From assembly GCA_049699975.1 (NCBI GenBank), contig JBNAWB010000076.1, positions 1-15,426 on the forward strand: DNA of 15,426 nt. Reading direction: 5' to 3'. The notes under the pieces were generated by a model. It was not told where the DNA came from. It was given only the letters and a program-made list of their open reading frames with translations, and searched no databases. Both the position numbers and the translations under genes were made by a program. The stretch is from CAZAGD01 sp049699975 (lineage in GTDB: Bacteria; Desulfobacterota; SM23-61). Shown here piece after piece: positions 1 to 7,310 of this stretch (position 1 is the first letter of the stretch; each line of letters starts with the position of its first letter).

Positions 1-118
1 GTGGGTAAGAGAGAAATGGTCATTTCCCCGCCGATTTTAATTTCGCCACTCCCCCCTCTCGCTTGTTTCCTGCTGGTGAGAAAAATTAAAACTGATCGAC
101 GGTCAGAGTTTAAAATTC

Positions 119-148
119 TTGACAAAAAATAATAATTTATGGTAAATG
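119..148 (+). promoter_or_regulatory. candidate promoter for the M23 peptidase gene
   Basis: A perfect -35 hexamer TTGACA lies at 119-124. An extended -10-like TGGTAAATG follows (TG at 140-141, TAAATG at 143-148), 18 bases downstream, and is a weak match to TATAAT. An imperfect inverted repeat, ACTGATC-GAC-GGTCAGAGT, lies just upstream of the -35 (about 91-109) and could be an operator, but it is too short to argue strongly. The rest of 1-199 shows no gene that I can support. Confidence 0.4.
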
Positions 149-208
149 GGATTCATTTAAGAGTGACCGAGGGTTTTTGATTATTCAGGGTAAATCATTT
201 TGGGGATC

Positions 209-1201
209 ATGAAGATACTTAATAAAGATTACATAACCTGGTATATTTTCCAAAGAGCAGCACGGCTGAAGAAATTAGTTTTATCGCCATTCTTTCTTAA
301 GATTGCTGCCGCAGTCTTGGCTATCGTATTAGTAGTTTCTTCCTACTTGATTTATAACTATATAACTGTCCGCAAGAAGCTGGCGGAATTGCAGCATTTG
401 CGGGCTGAAGCTACTTTCCAAAGAGAAGAGATGCAAGCCTTTATGCAGAAAATTGAATTCCTGGAAGCACAATTAGCTAAATTAAAGGAAATGGAAAAGC
501 AGGTAGAGAATGAGCTAAAAGAATTAAAGGAATTAAAAGCCAAAAATTCCCCCCAAATGCCTGCTAAGAACATGAAGAAAAAGAGCCAATTAATAGAGAA
601 TAACAATAAAATCATCACCCAGGATTTGCCGGAGACGAGATTTATAAAGGAAAGAGAAGCTACTCTTAAGGAAACAGAAAAAGAAAAATTAGTCCAGCGC
701 CTCCATGGTGATATATATTACTTAGAAAGAGAAATTTCCCGCCGAGAATCTAACTTAAAAATTATCCAAGGACTTCTCCAAAACCAAAAAGCAATCCTTT
801 TGGCCACCCCTTCTCTATGGCCAGTTATGGGCTCAATTTCTTCAGCATTTGGCGAAACGCGCCTTTCCTCAGCAGCCGGAGGAGCTCGACCTCATCGGGG
901 GGTGGATATCTCTGCACCTTTAGGAACTCCCGTCGTAGCCGCCGCTGCCGGAGTAGTAGTGTCTGCGGGATGGCAGGCAGAAATGGGCAAAAGTATTTAC
1001 CTTGATCATGGCCACGGTTTCGCTACCCTGTATGGCCATCTGAAAACTATAATGGTAAAGGCAGGAGAAAAAGTTAAGAAAGGACAGATCATCGGTACGG
1101 TTGGGATGACGGGCAACAGCACAGGGCCTCATCTTCATTATGAAGTCCATGTGCAGGGCGTGCCGGTCAATCCCCAGGCTTACCTGAGGCAAACCTCTTA
1201 A
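209..1201 (+). CDS. membrane-anchored M23 family metallopeptidase with coiled coil (EnvC/NlpD-like murein hydrolase or activator)
   Basis: Predicted zinc endopeptidase of the LytM/M23 family acting on, or activating amidases of, cell-wall peptidoglycan. Counting from ATG 209 (330 residues), the protein has a short basic N-terminus, one hydrophobic membrane segment (about 28-54) and a long charged Glu/Lys-rich coiled coil (about 55-195). The C-terminal M23 domain follows (about 205-325). The LAS-type zinc site looks complete: HRGVD gives H229 and D233, LYGH gives H277, and HLHYEV gives H308 and H310, so the domain is probably catalytic rather than degenerate. An upstream in-frame TTG at 200 has a better-spaced AGGG (187-190); ATG 209 has only a close GGGG, so the start is uncertain by three codons. 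The gene is monocistronic: a promoter precedes it and a strong terminator follows. Family is confident; hydrolase versus activator cannot be decided from sequence. Confidence 0.88.
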   Translation: MKILNKDYITWYIFQRAARLKKLVLSPFFLKIAAAVLAIVLVVSSYLIYNYITVRKKLAELQHLRAEATFQREEMQAFMQKIEFLEAQLAKLKEMEKQVENELKELKELKAKNSPQMPAKNMKKKSQLIENNNKIITQDLPETRFIKEREATLKETEKEKLVQRLHGDIYYLEREISRRESNLKIIQGLLQNQKAILLATPSLWPVMGSISSAFGETRLSSAAGGARPHRGVDISAPLGTPVVAAAAGVVVSAGWQAEMGKSIYLDHGHGFATLYGHLKTIMVKAGEKVKKGQIIGTVGMTGNSTGPHLHYEVHVQGVPVNPQAYLRQTS

Positions 1202-1262
1202 AATACCTTTATTTCTCTTCCCATTTGCCAAAAAATATGTTAAGTTATTATTGGGTTTAACC

Positions 1263-1292
1263 AAAACCCCGATAAACTTATCGGGGTTTTTA
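1263..1292 (+). terminator. intrinsic terminator after the M23 gene
   Basis: AAAACCCCGATA pairs with TATCGGGGTTTT through a 12-bp perfect stem (arms about 1263-1274 and 1279-1290) with a tiny AACT loop. The T-run 1287-1291 follows the GC-rich part directly. The A-run on the other side could make it work in both directions. It separates the M23 gene from secA. Confidence 0.9.
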
Positions 1293-1337
1293 TTTGAAAA
1301 ATTTTGTAACCCCAAGGGAAAATAGCTTATTTAAAAG

Positions 1338-4304
1338 ATGATCCTCCAAGTTCTCCAAAAAATTTTTGGCAGTAAAAATGAGCGGGAATTAAACCGCCTC
1401 AAACCGCTGGTCGTGGCCATTAATGCCTTGGAACCAGCCCTGGCCAAATTGAGCGATAGTGAGCTCAAAGCAAAAACAGGTGAATTTCGGACTCGCCTGG
1501 ATCGGGGAGAATCTTTAGATGATCTGCTTCCAGAAGCTTTTGCGGTAGTTCGGGAGACCGCCAAACGAACTTTAGGCCAAAGACATTTTGACGTGCAGCT
1601 CATGGGCGGTATTATTCTGCACGAAGGAAAGATAGCCGAGATGAAGACTGGTGAGGGAAAAACTTTAGCGGCCACCCTGCCGGTATATTTGAATGCTTTA
1701 ACGGGTAAAGGAGTTCATGTCGTCACCGTAAATGACTATTTGGCTAAACGGGATGCCGCTTGGATGGGAGTTATATATAACTTTTTAGGACTCTCGGTGG
1801 GAGTAATTGTCCATGAGCTTGATGATGCCGAACGGCAGAAGGCTTACCGATGTGATGTAACTTATGGAACTAATAATGAATTTGGTTTCGACTACTTGCG
1901 GGACAATATGAAATTTCGCTTTGAAGACATGGTGCAGCGGGAACTGAATTACGCCATTGTGGATGAGGTTGATTCCATCCTGATCGATGAAGCCCGCACC
2001 CCATTAATTATCTCCGGTCCAGTGGAGCATGTAGAGGAAGGATACTACGAAGAGCTAAAGCCTCTGGTCATCCGCCTGCGTCAAAATCAAAGCCGCCTAA
2101 TAGAGAGTATTTTGGATCAAGCTTTGCGCCTCTTAGAAGAAGACCCCGAAAATGAAACATTAATTGAAAAACTTTTATTAGTAAAAAGGGGAGATCCCAA
2201 AAACCCCCGCTTTTTAGATTTAATAGCCCAGAAGCCCGCCTTGAAGACTAAAATAGACCGCTTGGAGTCTTATTTATCCAGCCAAAAGCTCCTCTCCCAG
2301 TTTGAAGGGGAACTTTATTGTGCCATTGACGAAAGGTCAAATTCTGTTGAGTTGACTGAAAAAGGCTTAGAACTCCTTTCCCGCGGGCGCTCCGATGCTT
2401 TTGTGGTCCCTTCTTTGGAAGAAGGGTACCAGGCTATTGATAGCAATGAGCAATTGACCCCTTGGCAAAAGATTGAAGCACGTCAGGCCTTAGAAGAACA
2501 ATACCGCCAGACTTCAGAAAGAATCCACACTATCCACCAATTGGTTAAAGCTTATTGGCTATTCCAAAAAGATGTCAATTACGTGATCAAAGATGGCCAG
2601 GTGGTTATCGTCGATGAGTTTACGGGGCGGATGATGCCTGGGCGCCGCTGGAGTGACGGATTGCACCAAGCAATCGAAGCCAAGGAAGGCGTAAAAATAG
2701 CTGAAGAATATCAAACTTTAGCCACCATCACCTTCCAGAATTATTTCCGCATGTATAAAAAATTAGCGGGCATGACGGGCACGGCAGATACGGAAGCGCA
2801 AGAATTTAAAAAAATCTATAACCTGGATGTGGTGGTCATACCCACTAATATGCCTATGATCCGCCAGGATTTTCCTGACGTCATTTACCGCACGCAGAGG
2901 GAGAAGTATAAGGCCGTAATGGAAGAGATCAAAGAATGTCATCGCCGTGGCCAACCTGTGTTGGTGGGGACCATATCTATTGAGAATTCCGAAAAATTAT
3001 CCCAAATGCTCAAACAGGAAAGACTCCCTCATCAAGTCTTGAATGCCAAGTATCATGAAATGGAAGCTAAGATAATTGCCCAGGCCGGCCGTTTCGGAGC
3101 AATTACCATCTCCACCAATATGGCCGGGCGAGGAACAGACATTATGCTGGGCGGAAATCCGGAGCTTTTAGCCCGAGAAGAGGCCCAGCGCCGCAAGATT
3201 GATCCAGAGCAAAATCCCGAGGCCTTTCAGAAAATTCTGGAAGAAATGCGGGCCATCACTGCCCAAGAGTATAAAAAAGTAATTGCCGCAGGGGGTCTCC
3301 ATGTCTTAGGTACCGAACGTCATGAATCTCGCCGCATTGATAATCAACTGCGGGGACGTTCAGGGCGGCAAGGCGATCCGGGAACTTCTCGTTTCTATCT
3401 TTCTCTGGAAGATGATCTAATGCGGATCTTCGGTTCCCAGCGCATCTCGGGGGTTATGAGCCGGTTGGGTATGGAAGAGGGGCAGCCGATAGAACATTCC
3501 TTGATCAGCCGAGCTATCGAAAATGCCCAAAAGCGGGTGGAGGCGCACCACTTTGATATTCGGAAACATCTCCTCGAATACGATGATGTGATGAATAAAC
3601 AGAGAGAAGTAATCTACGCCCAACGCAAGCGCGTCCTCAAAGGAGAAGGGGTGGCTGAGGAGATCCAAGAGATGATCGCCGAACTGGCTGAAGGAGTAGT
3701 AGAACCCATAGCCGATGAAAAAACCTATCCTGAAGAGTGGGATTATCGTCGTTTAAATGAGTCGTTGATGCGGATTTTTGCTTTTGGTTTGAATGTGCGG
3801 GCCGAAGAAGCAGCCCAGATGACTAAGGAAAGGTTAATAGAAAGGATTATCCAGGAGGCGGGGGAATATTATAAGCGCAAAGAGGTGGAATTTGGCGCCG
3901 AAGTAGTAAGGCATCTGGAGCGGGTAATTTACTTACAGACTATAGATTCTTTATGGAAAGAGCATCTGCTGGCCATGGAGCATCTCAAAGAAGGCATTGG
4001 TTTAAGAGGTTATGGCCAGCGCAACCCTCTGCAAGAGTACCAAAAAGAAGGGTATGAGATGTTCATGGATTTGGTGCAGCAGATAAAAGAGGAAACAATT
4101 AGCAAATTGTTCCGGATCCAGATAGCTAAGGCTCAGGAAATTAGGGAAATAGAAGCGCCGCGCCCCCAACCGCTGGTGCTAAGTCATGGGGATGAAACAG
4201 AGATAAAAGCTAAACCTATGAAGCGCGAAGGTAAGAAAGTAGGTCGCAACGATCCCTGCCCGTGCGGCAGCGGCAAAAAGTATAAAAAATGTCATGGTCG
4301 GTAA
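1338..4304 (+). CDS. secA: preprotein translocase ATPase SecA
   Basis: Motor ATPase that drives unfolded preproteins through the SecYEG channel at the inner face of the cytoplasmic membrane. The 988-residue protein starts with the typical SecA N-terminus (FGSKNERELNRLKP). Walker A is MKTGEGKT (102-109) and Walker B is the VDEVDSILIDEART stretch (208-221). VDEFTGRMMPGRRWSDGLHQ lies at 425-444. The second ATPase domain has STNMAGRGTDIMLGG and QLRGRSGRQGDPG. The C-terminus carries the zinc-binding SEC-C motif RNDPCPCGSGKKYKKCHG, which contacts SecB or ribosomes in other bacteria. An insertion of about 75 residues (about 245-320) follows ISGPVE; E. coli SecA lacks it, and it resembles Bacteroidota/Chlorobiota SecA. 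No strong Shine-Dalgarno is visible (AAGGGAA is far upstream). It follows the 1263-1292 terminator and is probably co-transcribed with argJ. Confidence 0.98.
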   Translation: MILQVLQKIFGSKNERELNRLKPLVVAINALEPALAKLSDSELKAKTGEFRTRLDRGESLDDLLPEAFAVVRETAKRTLGQRHFDVQLMGGIILHEGKIAEMKTGEGKTLAATLPVYLNALTGKGVHVVTVNDYLAKRDAAWMGVIYNFLGLSVGVIVHELDDAERQKAYRCDVTYGTNNEFGFDYLRDNMKFRFEDMVQRELNYAIVDEVDSILIDEARTPLIISGPVEHVEEGYYEELKPLVIRLRQNQSRLIESILDQALRLLEEDPENETLIEKLLLVKRGDPKNPRFLDLIAQKPALKTKIDRLESYLSSQKLLSQFEGELYCAIDERSNSVELTEKGLELLSRGRSDAFVVPSLEEGYQAIDSNEQLTPWQKIEARQALEEQYRQTSERIHTIHQLVKAYWLFQKDVNYVIKDGQVVIVDEFTGRMMPGRRWSDGLHQAIEAKEGVKIAEEYQTLATITFQNYFRMYKKLAGMTGTADTEAQEFKKIYNLDVVVIPTNMPMIRQDFPDVIYRTQREKYKAVMEEIKECHRRGQPVLVGTISIENSEKLSQMLKQERLPHQVLNAKYHEMEAKIIAQAGRFGAITISTNMAGRGTDIMLGGNPELLAREEAQRRKIDPEQNPEAFQKILEEMRAITAQEYKKVIAAGGLHVLGTERHESRRIDNQLRGRSGRQGDPGTSRFYLSLEDDLMRIFGSQRISGVMSRLGMEEGQPIEHSLISRAIENAQKRVEAHHFDIRKHLLEYDDVMNKQREVIYAQRKRVLKGEGVAEEIQEMIAELAEGVVEPIADEKTYPEEWDYRRLNESLMRIFAFGLNVRAEEAAQMTKERLIERIIQEAGEYYKRKEVEFGAEVVRHLERVIYLQTIDSLWKEHLLAMEHLKEGIGLRGYGQRNPLQEYQKEGYEMFMDLVQQIKEETISKLFRIQIAKAQEIREIEAPRPQPLVLSHGDETEIKAKPMKREGKKVGRNDPCPCGSGKKYKKCHGR

Positions 4305-4311
4305 AAAGACT

Positions 4312-4317
4312 AAGGAG
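4312..4317 (+). promoter_or_regulatory. argJ ribosome binding site that decides the start
   Basis: AAGGAG lies between the secA stop and two adjacent ATG codons at 4320 and 4323. Spacing is 2 bases to the first ATG and 5 to the second, so the second is the likelier start. Confidence 0.6.
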
Positions 4318-4322
4318 AGATG

Positions 4323-5528
4323 ATGGCCAAATATTTTCCTGCTCACTTTCAGGTACCCGGATTCTTAGCTGCCGGAATTGCAGCGGGAATTAAAAAGAAT
4401 GGCGATCGAGATTTAGCGCTCATTTATTCTCCTCATCCCGCTGTGGCGGCCGGTGTTTTTACCACGAATAAGGTGAAAGCAGCGCCGGTAATTCTTTCTA
4501 AGGAAAGACTAAAAGGGGGCTATGCTCAGGCTATATTAATTAATTCGGGCTGCGCCAATGCCTGTACGGGATTAAGAGGACTTAAAGATGCCCGGGAATT
4601 GGCCAAATCCATTTCCGCCCTTTTGCAGATCGATCCGACTAAAGTGCTTTTGGCCTCCACTGGGGTAATCGGTCGTCCTTTACCCGTGACGCAGATTAAG
4701 GAAAAATTACCCCATTTAGTTTCGGCCCTTTCTCCAGCGGGGCTGGCGGATGTAGCCAGGGCCATAGTTACTACAGACACTTTTCCTAAGGCCGAGAAAG
4801 TAAAAGGAAAAGTTAACGGGCGGGAGATTACTTTGGCTGGCATAGCCAAAGGAGCGGGCATGATTAGCCCGCAGATGGCGACCATGCTTTCCTTTGTGCT
4901 AACAGATGCTTGTATTTCTCCTCGAGCTCTAAAAAAATGTTTACAAGAGCAGGTAAAGGAGACTTTTAACCTGGTGATAATTGATGGCGATATGAGTACT
5001 AATGATACGCTTCTTGTTTTAGCCAATGGAGAAGCCCAGAATGTGATGATTGAATTAGACACCCCTGGCTATAAAAAATTTTCTGAGCTTCTGCACCAAG
5101 TCTTCTATTCCTTGGCGGAAAAGATAGCGCGGGATGGGGAGGGGGCCACAAAATTGGTAAAAATTACGGTAGAAGGAGCGCGGAGCGTTGCTGAGGCGCA
5201 GAAAGTAGCCAGGGCGGTGGCATGCTCGCCCTTGGTGAAAACAGCCTTCTTTGGGGCAGATGCCAATTGGGGACGGATCATGTGTGCCGCGGGATATGCA
5301 GGAGTTAATATTGATCCCAATAAAATAGATATCTTTTTCAATAAAGTCCAGATAGTTGCCCGAGGCCAGGGAAAAGGGTCGGTCGCCGAAAAGAAAGCAA
5401 CGGAAATAATGAAAAAGAAAGAGTATGAAGTACGCCTTAATCTCCATCAAGGACAGGAGAGGGCTTTTGTTTTGACTACGGATTTATCTTATGATTATGT
5501 GAAGATAAATGCTGCTTATAGAACTTAA
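4323..5528 (+). CDS. argJ: ArgJ, glutamate N-acetyltransferase / ornithine acetyltransferase
   Basis: Transfers the acetyl group from N-acetylornithine to glutamate, closing the cyclic arginine pathway; some members also make N-acetylglutamate from acetyl-CoA. About 401 residues, normal for the family. The self-cleavage site is clear: KGAGMISPQMATMLSF, where the Thr of ATML (residue 187 from ATG 4323) becomes the N-terminal nucleophile of the beta chain. The oxyanion-hole motif STGVIG is at about 112-117. An early NSGCANACTG motif has Cys where many members have Asn. The C-terminus SYDYVKINAAYRT matches the usual ArgJ ending, with Ala where Asp is common. ATG 4320 is an alternative start. No other arg gene is in the window. 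It follows secA by 18 bases and is probably in the same transcript. The stop codon lies inside a 7-bp repeat bordering the palindromic element downstream. Confidence 0.97.
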   Translation: MAKYFPAHFQVPGFLAAGIAAGIKKNGDRDLALIYSPHPAVAAGVFTTNKVKAAPVILSKERLKGGYAQAILINSGCANACTGLRGLKDARELAKSISALLQIDPTKVLLASTGVIGRPLPVTQIKEKLPHLVSALSPAGLADVARAIVTTDTFPKAEKVKGKVNGREITLAGIAKGAGMISPQMATMLSFVLTDACISPRALKKCLQEQVKETFNLVIIDGDMSTNDTLLVLANGEAQNVMIELDTPGYKKFSELLHQVFYSLAEKIARDGEGATKLVKITVEGARSVAEAQKVARAVACSPLVKTAFFGADANWGRIMCAAGYAGVNIDPNKIDIFFNKVQIVARGQGKGSVAEKKATEIMKKKEYEVRLNLHQGQERAFVLTTDLSYDYVKINAAYRT

Positions 5529-5531
5529 CAA

Positions 5532-5698
5532 GTAACCCATCACTGAGAAGGGTAGATTCCATGATTAGCCCATTAGATTTCCGCCTCACCTCGGGATGAT
5601 TCGATTCCGACTTTCTCCTTTCCCCGTTGGGGAGAGGGTGGGGTGAGGGGTTCATTAGAAATTCCTATAATGATCCCGCCCTTCATTGACGGGTTACG
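5532..5698. mobile_element. palindromic MITE/REP-like element inserted at the argJ stop codon
   Basis: A 167-bp non-coding element with imperfect terminal inverted repeats. GTAACCC (5532-5538) pairs with GGGTTAC (5691-5697), and the pairing runs on inward to 5552/5679 with two mismatches and a small bulge. Nested inside are CCTCACC (5584-5590) with GGTGAGG (5642-5648), and a central hairpin (5616-5638) with CCCC-GTT-GGGG at its tip. The minus-strand core (CCTCACCCCACCCTCTCCCC) resembles a repeat common in many bacterial genomes. The 7-mer TTAACAA stands directly left (5525-5531) and one base right (5699-5705), like a target-site duplication. No transposase is present, so any movement would need one supplied elsewhere. 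The hairpins lack a following T-run, so I do not call it an intrinsic terminator. Confidence 0.65.
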
Positions 5699-5716
5699 TT
5701 AACAAAGAAATTAAAG

Positions 5717-5744
5717 TTGCAAAGAAGGTTAAGGATGTTATAAT
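5717..5744 (+). promoter_or_regulatory. promoter of the rpsB operon
   Basis: TTGCAA (5717-5722), a 16-base spacer and a perfect TATAAT (5739-5744) preceded by TG at 5736-5737, giving an extended -10. Predicted transcription start is about 5751, leaving a leader of about 98 bases before rpsB. The -35 lies only 19 bases beyond the palindromic element. This is the only convincing promoter I see for the nine-gene operon downstream. Confidence 0.8.
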
Positions 5745-5772
5745 AAAAAAATTTAATACACACGTTTTCTGA

Positions 5773-5841
5773 GCGGCGCTGGGTGTCCGCTGCCAGGGGA
5801 TGAGCAGCCGCGAAAGGAGAACGGAGGAAAAACCCAGGAGG
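5773..5841 (+). ncRNA. structured rpsB leader, candidate cis-regulatory RNA (possible S2 autoregulation)
   Basis: GC-rich stretch in an otherwise AT-rich leader, with several mutually consistent helices. Helix A is CTGGGT (5779-5784) with ACCCAG (5832-5837). Helix B is TCCG (5786-5789) with CGGA (5822-5825). Helix C is CTGC (5790-5793) with GCAG (5804-5807). A further pairing, GCGGC (5773-5777) with GCCGC (5807-5811), would cross A and B and form a pseudoknot, though it shares one base with helix C. The 3' strand of helix A overlaps the first two bases of the rpsB Shine-Dalgarno AGGAGG (5836-5841), so folding could hide it. In E. coli, S2 represses rpsB-tsf through its leader; whether this RNA works the same way is inference. 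It matches no riboswitch consensus that I could recall. Confidence 0.5.
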
Positions 5842-5849
5842 ATATTAAT

Positions 5850-6698
5850 ATGTCAACTATCACCATGAAACAACTTTTAGAGGCCGGAGTTCATTTCGGC
5901 CATCAGACCAAGCGCTGGAATCCGAAGATGAAAGAGTACATCTTCGGGTCTCGCAACGGCATTTATATAATTGATCTGCAGAAGACCGTGCGCCTTTTCA
6001 AGGAGGCGTATAAAGCCGTACTTGATACGGTGGCGGCCGGAGGAACTGTGCTCTTTGTCGGTACCAAGAAGCAGGCCCAAGATGCCATCGCCGAGGAAGC
6101 GCAAAGAGCGGGAATGTTTTATGTGAACCAGCGTTGGTTAGGCGGCACTTTAACCAACTTCCGGACCATTAAGAAGAATATAGAAAGGATGAAAAAACTG
6201 CAGGCCATGAAAGAAGATGGCACCTTCGAGGCGCTGCCCAAGAAAGAAGTCCTGCAGTTGGAAAAGGAAAGAGCAAAAATAGAGAAGACCTTAGGGGGAA
6301 TAAAAGACATGACTGAGCTCCCTAAGCTGCTTTATGTGGTAGATCCGCGCAAAGAAAAGATTGCTGTTCACGAAGCCAGAAAGCTGGGGATTCCTATTGT
6401 GGCCATCGTGGATACAAATTGTGATCCGGATGAAGTTGATTATGTAATTCCCGGAAATGATGATGCTATTCGGGCTATTCGCCTAATTTCTGCCAAAATC
6501 GCCGATGCCTGTTTAGAAGGCAAACAACTATATGAAGCCAAATTGTCTGGGGCAGAAATAGCTGCACCGGTAACAGAGGAAGAGGCTGCGGCCAAGCCGG
6601 AAGCTTCTCCGGAGACGACCTCGGGGGAAATAGAAGAGGTCAAAGAAGATGAAGAAGAATTAGAAGAAGAGGAGGAAGAAGAAGAGGAGGTAAGATAA
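5850..6698 (+). CDS. rpsB: 30S ribosomal protein S2
   Basis: Component of the small ribosomal subunit, near the anti-Shine-Dalgarno region on the solvent side. The N-terminus is typical (MKQLLEAGVHFGHQTKRWNP), as are IFGSRNGIYIIDLQKT, the LFVGTKKQAQDAI region, NQRWLGGTLTNF and the VDTNCDPDEVDYVIPGNDDA segment. At 282 residues it is about 40 longer than E. coli S2. The excess is a C-terminal tail from about residue 233 that turns strongly acidic (residues 260-282 are mostly Glu, with a run of nine Glu). The start has a perfect AGGAGG (5836-5841) at 8 bases. It is the first gene of the operon; tsf follows with no gap, and the tail codons supply the tsf ribosome binding site. Confidence 0.98.
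   Translation: MSTITMKQLLEAGVHFGHQTKRWNPKMKEYIFGSRNGIYIIDLQKTVRLFKEAYKAVLDTVAAGGTVLFVGTKKQAQDAIAEEAQRAGMFYVNQRWLGGTLTNFRTIKKNIERMKKLQAMKEDGTFEALPKKEVLQLEKERAKIEKTLGGIKDMTELPKLLYVVDPRKEKIAVHEARKLGIPIVAIVDTNCDPDEVDYVIPGNDDAIRAIRLISAKIADACLEGKQLYEAKLSGAEIAAPVTEEEAAAKPEASPETTSGEIEEVKEDEEELEEEEEEEEEVR
6685..6690 (+). promoter_or_regulatory. tsf Shine-Dalgarno inside the rpsB acidic tail
   Basis: AGGAGG, formed by rpsB Glu codons, lies 8 bases before the GTG start of tsf. It supports GTG 6699 over the in-frame ATG at 6717. Confidence 0.8.
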
Positions 6699-7307
6699 GT
6701 GGAAATATCAGCGGCAATGGTAAAAGACCTGCGGGAAAAAACTGGCGCAGGGATGATGGATTGTAAAAAAGCCTTGGCCGAAGCTAAGGGTGATTTCGAA
6801 AAAGCCGTAGATTATTTGCGGCAGAAGGGGTTGGCCACCGCTTCGCGGAGGGCCGGGAAGATAGCTTCTGAAGGACGGATTGGAGCTTATGTCCATGCCG
6901 GCGGAAAGATTGGCGTAATTGTGGAAGTTAATTGCGAAACTGATTTTGTGGCCAAGACCGAAGACTTCCAGAATTTTGCTAAAGAAATTGCCATGCAAAT
7001 CGCGGCCAGTAATCCTTTTTATGTGCGGCGGGAACAGATTCCCCAAGAGGTTCTGGAAAGGGAAAAAGAAGTTTATCGCGCTCAGGCTCGGGAAGCAGGT
7101 AAACCCGAAAAAATAATTGAGAAAATTGTAGAAGGCAAATTAGAAAAATATTATAGCGAAGTATGCCTATTAGAGCAGCCTTATATCAAAGATCCCAACT
7201 TGACTATCCAGGATCTTCTCAATGATTTGATCACTAAAGTGGGAGAGAAAGTAGAGATCCGCAGATTCAGTCGTTTCCAAGTCGCCGAAGGATTGCCCAA
7301 AGAGTAA
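6699..7307 (+). CDS. tsf: elongation factor Ts (short form)
   Basis: Guanine nucleotide exchange factor that releases GDP from EF-Tu during translation. The N-terminal UBA-like domain reads MVKDLREKTGAGMMDCKKAL (7-26), and the EF-Tu-contacting TDFVAKTEDF motif is at 81-90. At 202 residues it is the short type, near the Thermus form in size and well below the 283 residues of E. coli, so one core subdomain is reduced; this is a known natural variant and no frameshift is visible. The start is GTG, supported by a perfect Shine-Dalgarno in the end of rpsB and by the alignment of EISAAMVKDLREKTG with other EF-Ts N-termini. It abuts the rpsB stop directly, which suggests translational coupling. Confidence 0.97.
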   Translation: MEISAAMVKDLREKTGAGMMDCKKALAEAKGDFEKAVDYLRQKGLATASRRAGKIASEGRIGAYVHAGGKIGVIVEVNCETDFVAKTEDFQNFAKEIAMQIAASNPFYVRREQIPQEVLEREKEVYRAQAREAGKPEKIIEKIVEGKLEKYYSEVCLLEQPYIKDPNLTIQDLLNDLITKVGEKVEIRRFSRFQVAEGLPKE

Positions 7308-7310
7308 AAA

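Noticed and set aside
1..132. Open frame 1 from the window edge to the stop at 130-132 (43 codons)
   Set aside because: No recognisable protein pattern, Pro/Leu-rich then basic, and it overlaps the -35 of the M23 promoter; this length without a stop is not rare by chance. It could be the tail of an upstream gene but cannot be supported.
1292..1337. Promoter for secA from TTGAAA at 1294-1299
   Set aside because: No acceptable -10 at a workable distance, and the start would lie almost on the ATG. How secA is transcribed stays unclear; read-through of the terminator is possible.
4526..5062. 178-codon antisense open frame within argJ
   Set aside because: Shadow of argJ: no family resemblance and no ribosome binding site, and the sense strand has a complete ArgJ.
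5616..5638. Central hairpin of the palindromic element as argJ terminator
   Set aside because: No T-run follows on either strand.
5773..5841. Known riboswitch (c-di-AMP, TPP, cobalamin, guanidine, c-di-GMP, THF) or small SRP RNA
   Set aside because: Compared from memory with their conserved cores; none of the diagnostic strings is present, so it is kept as an unclassified leader.
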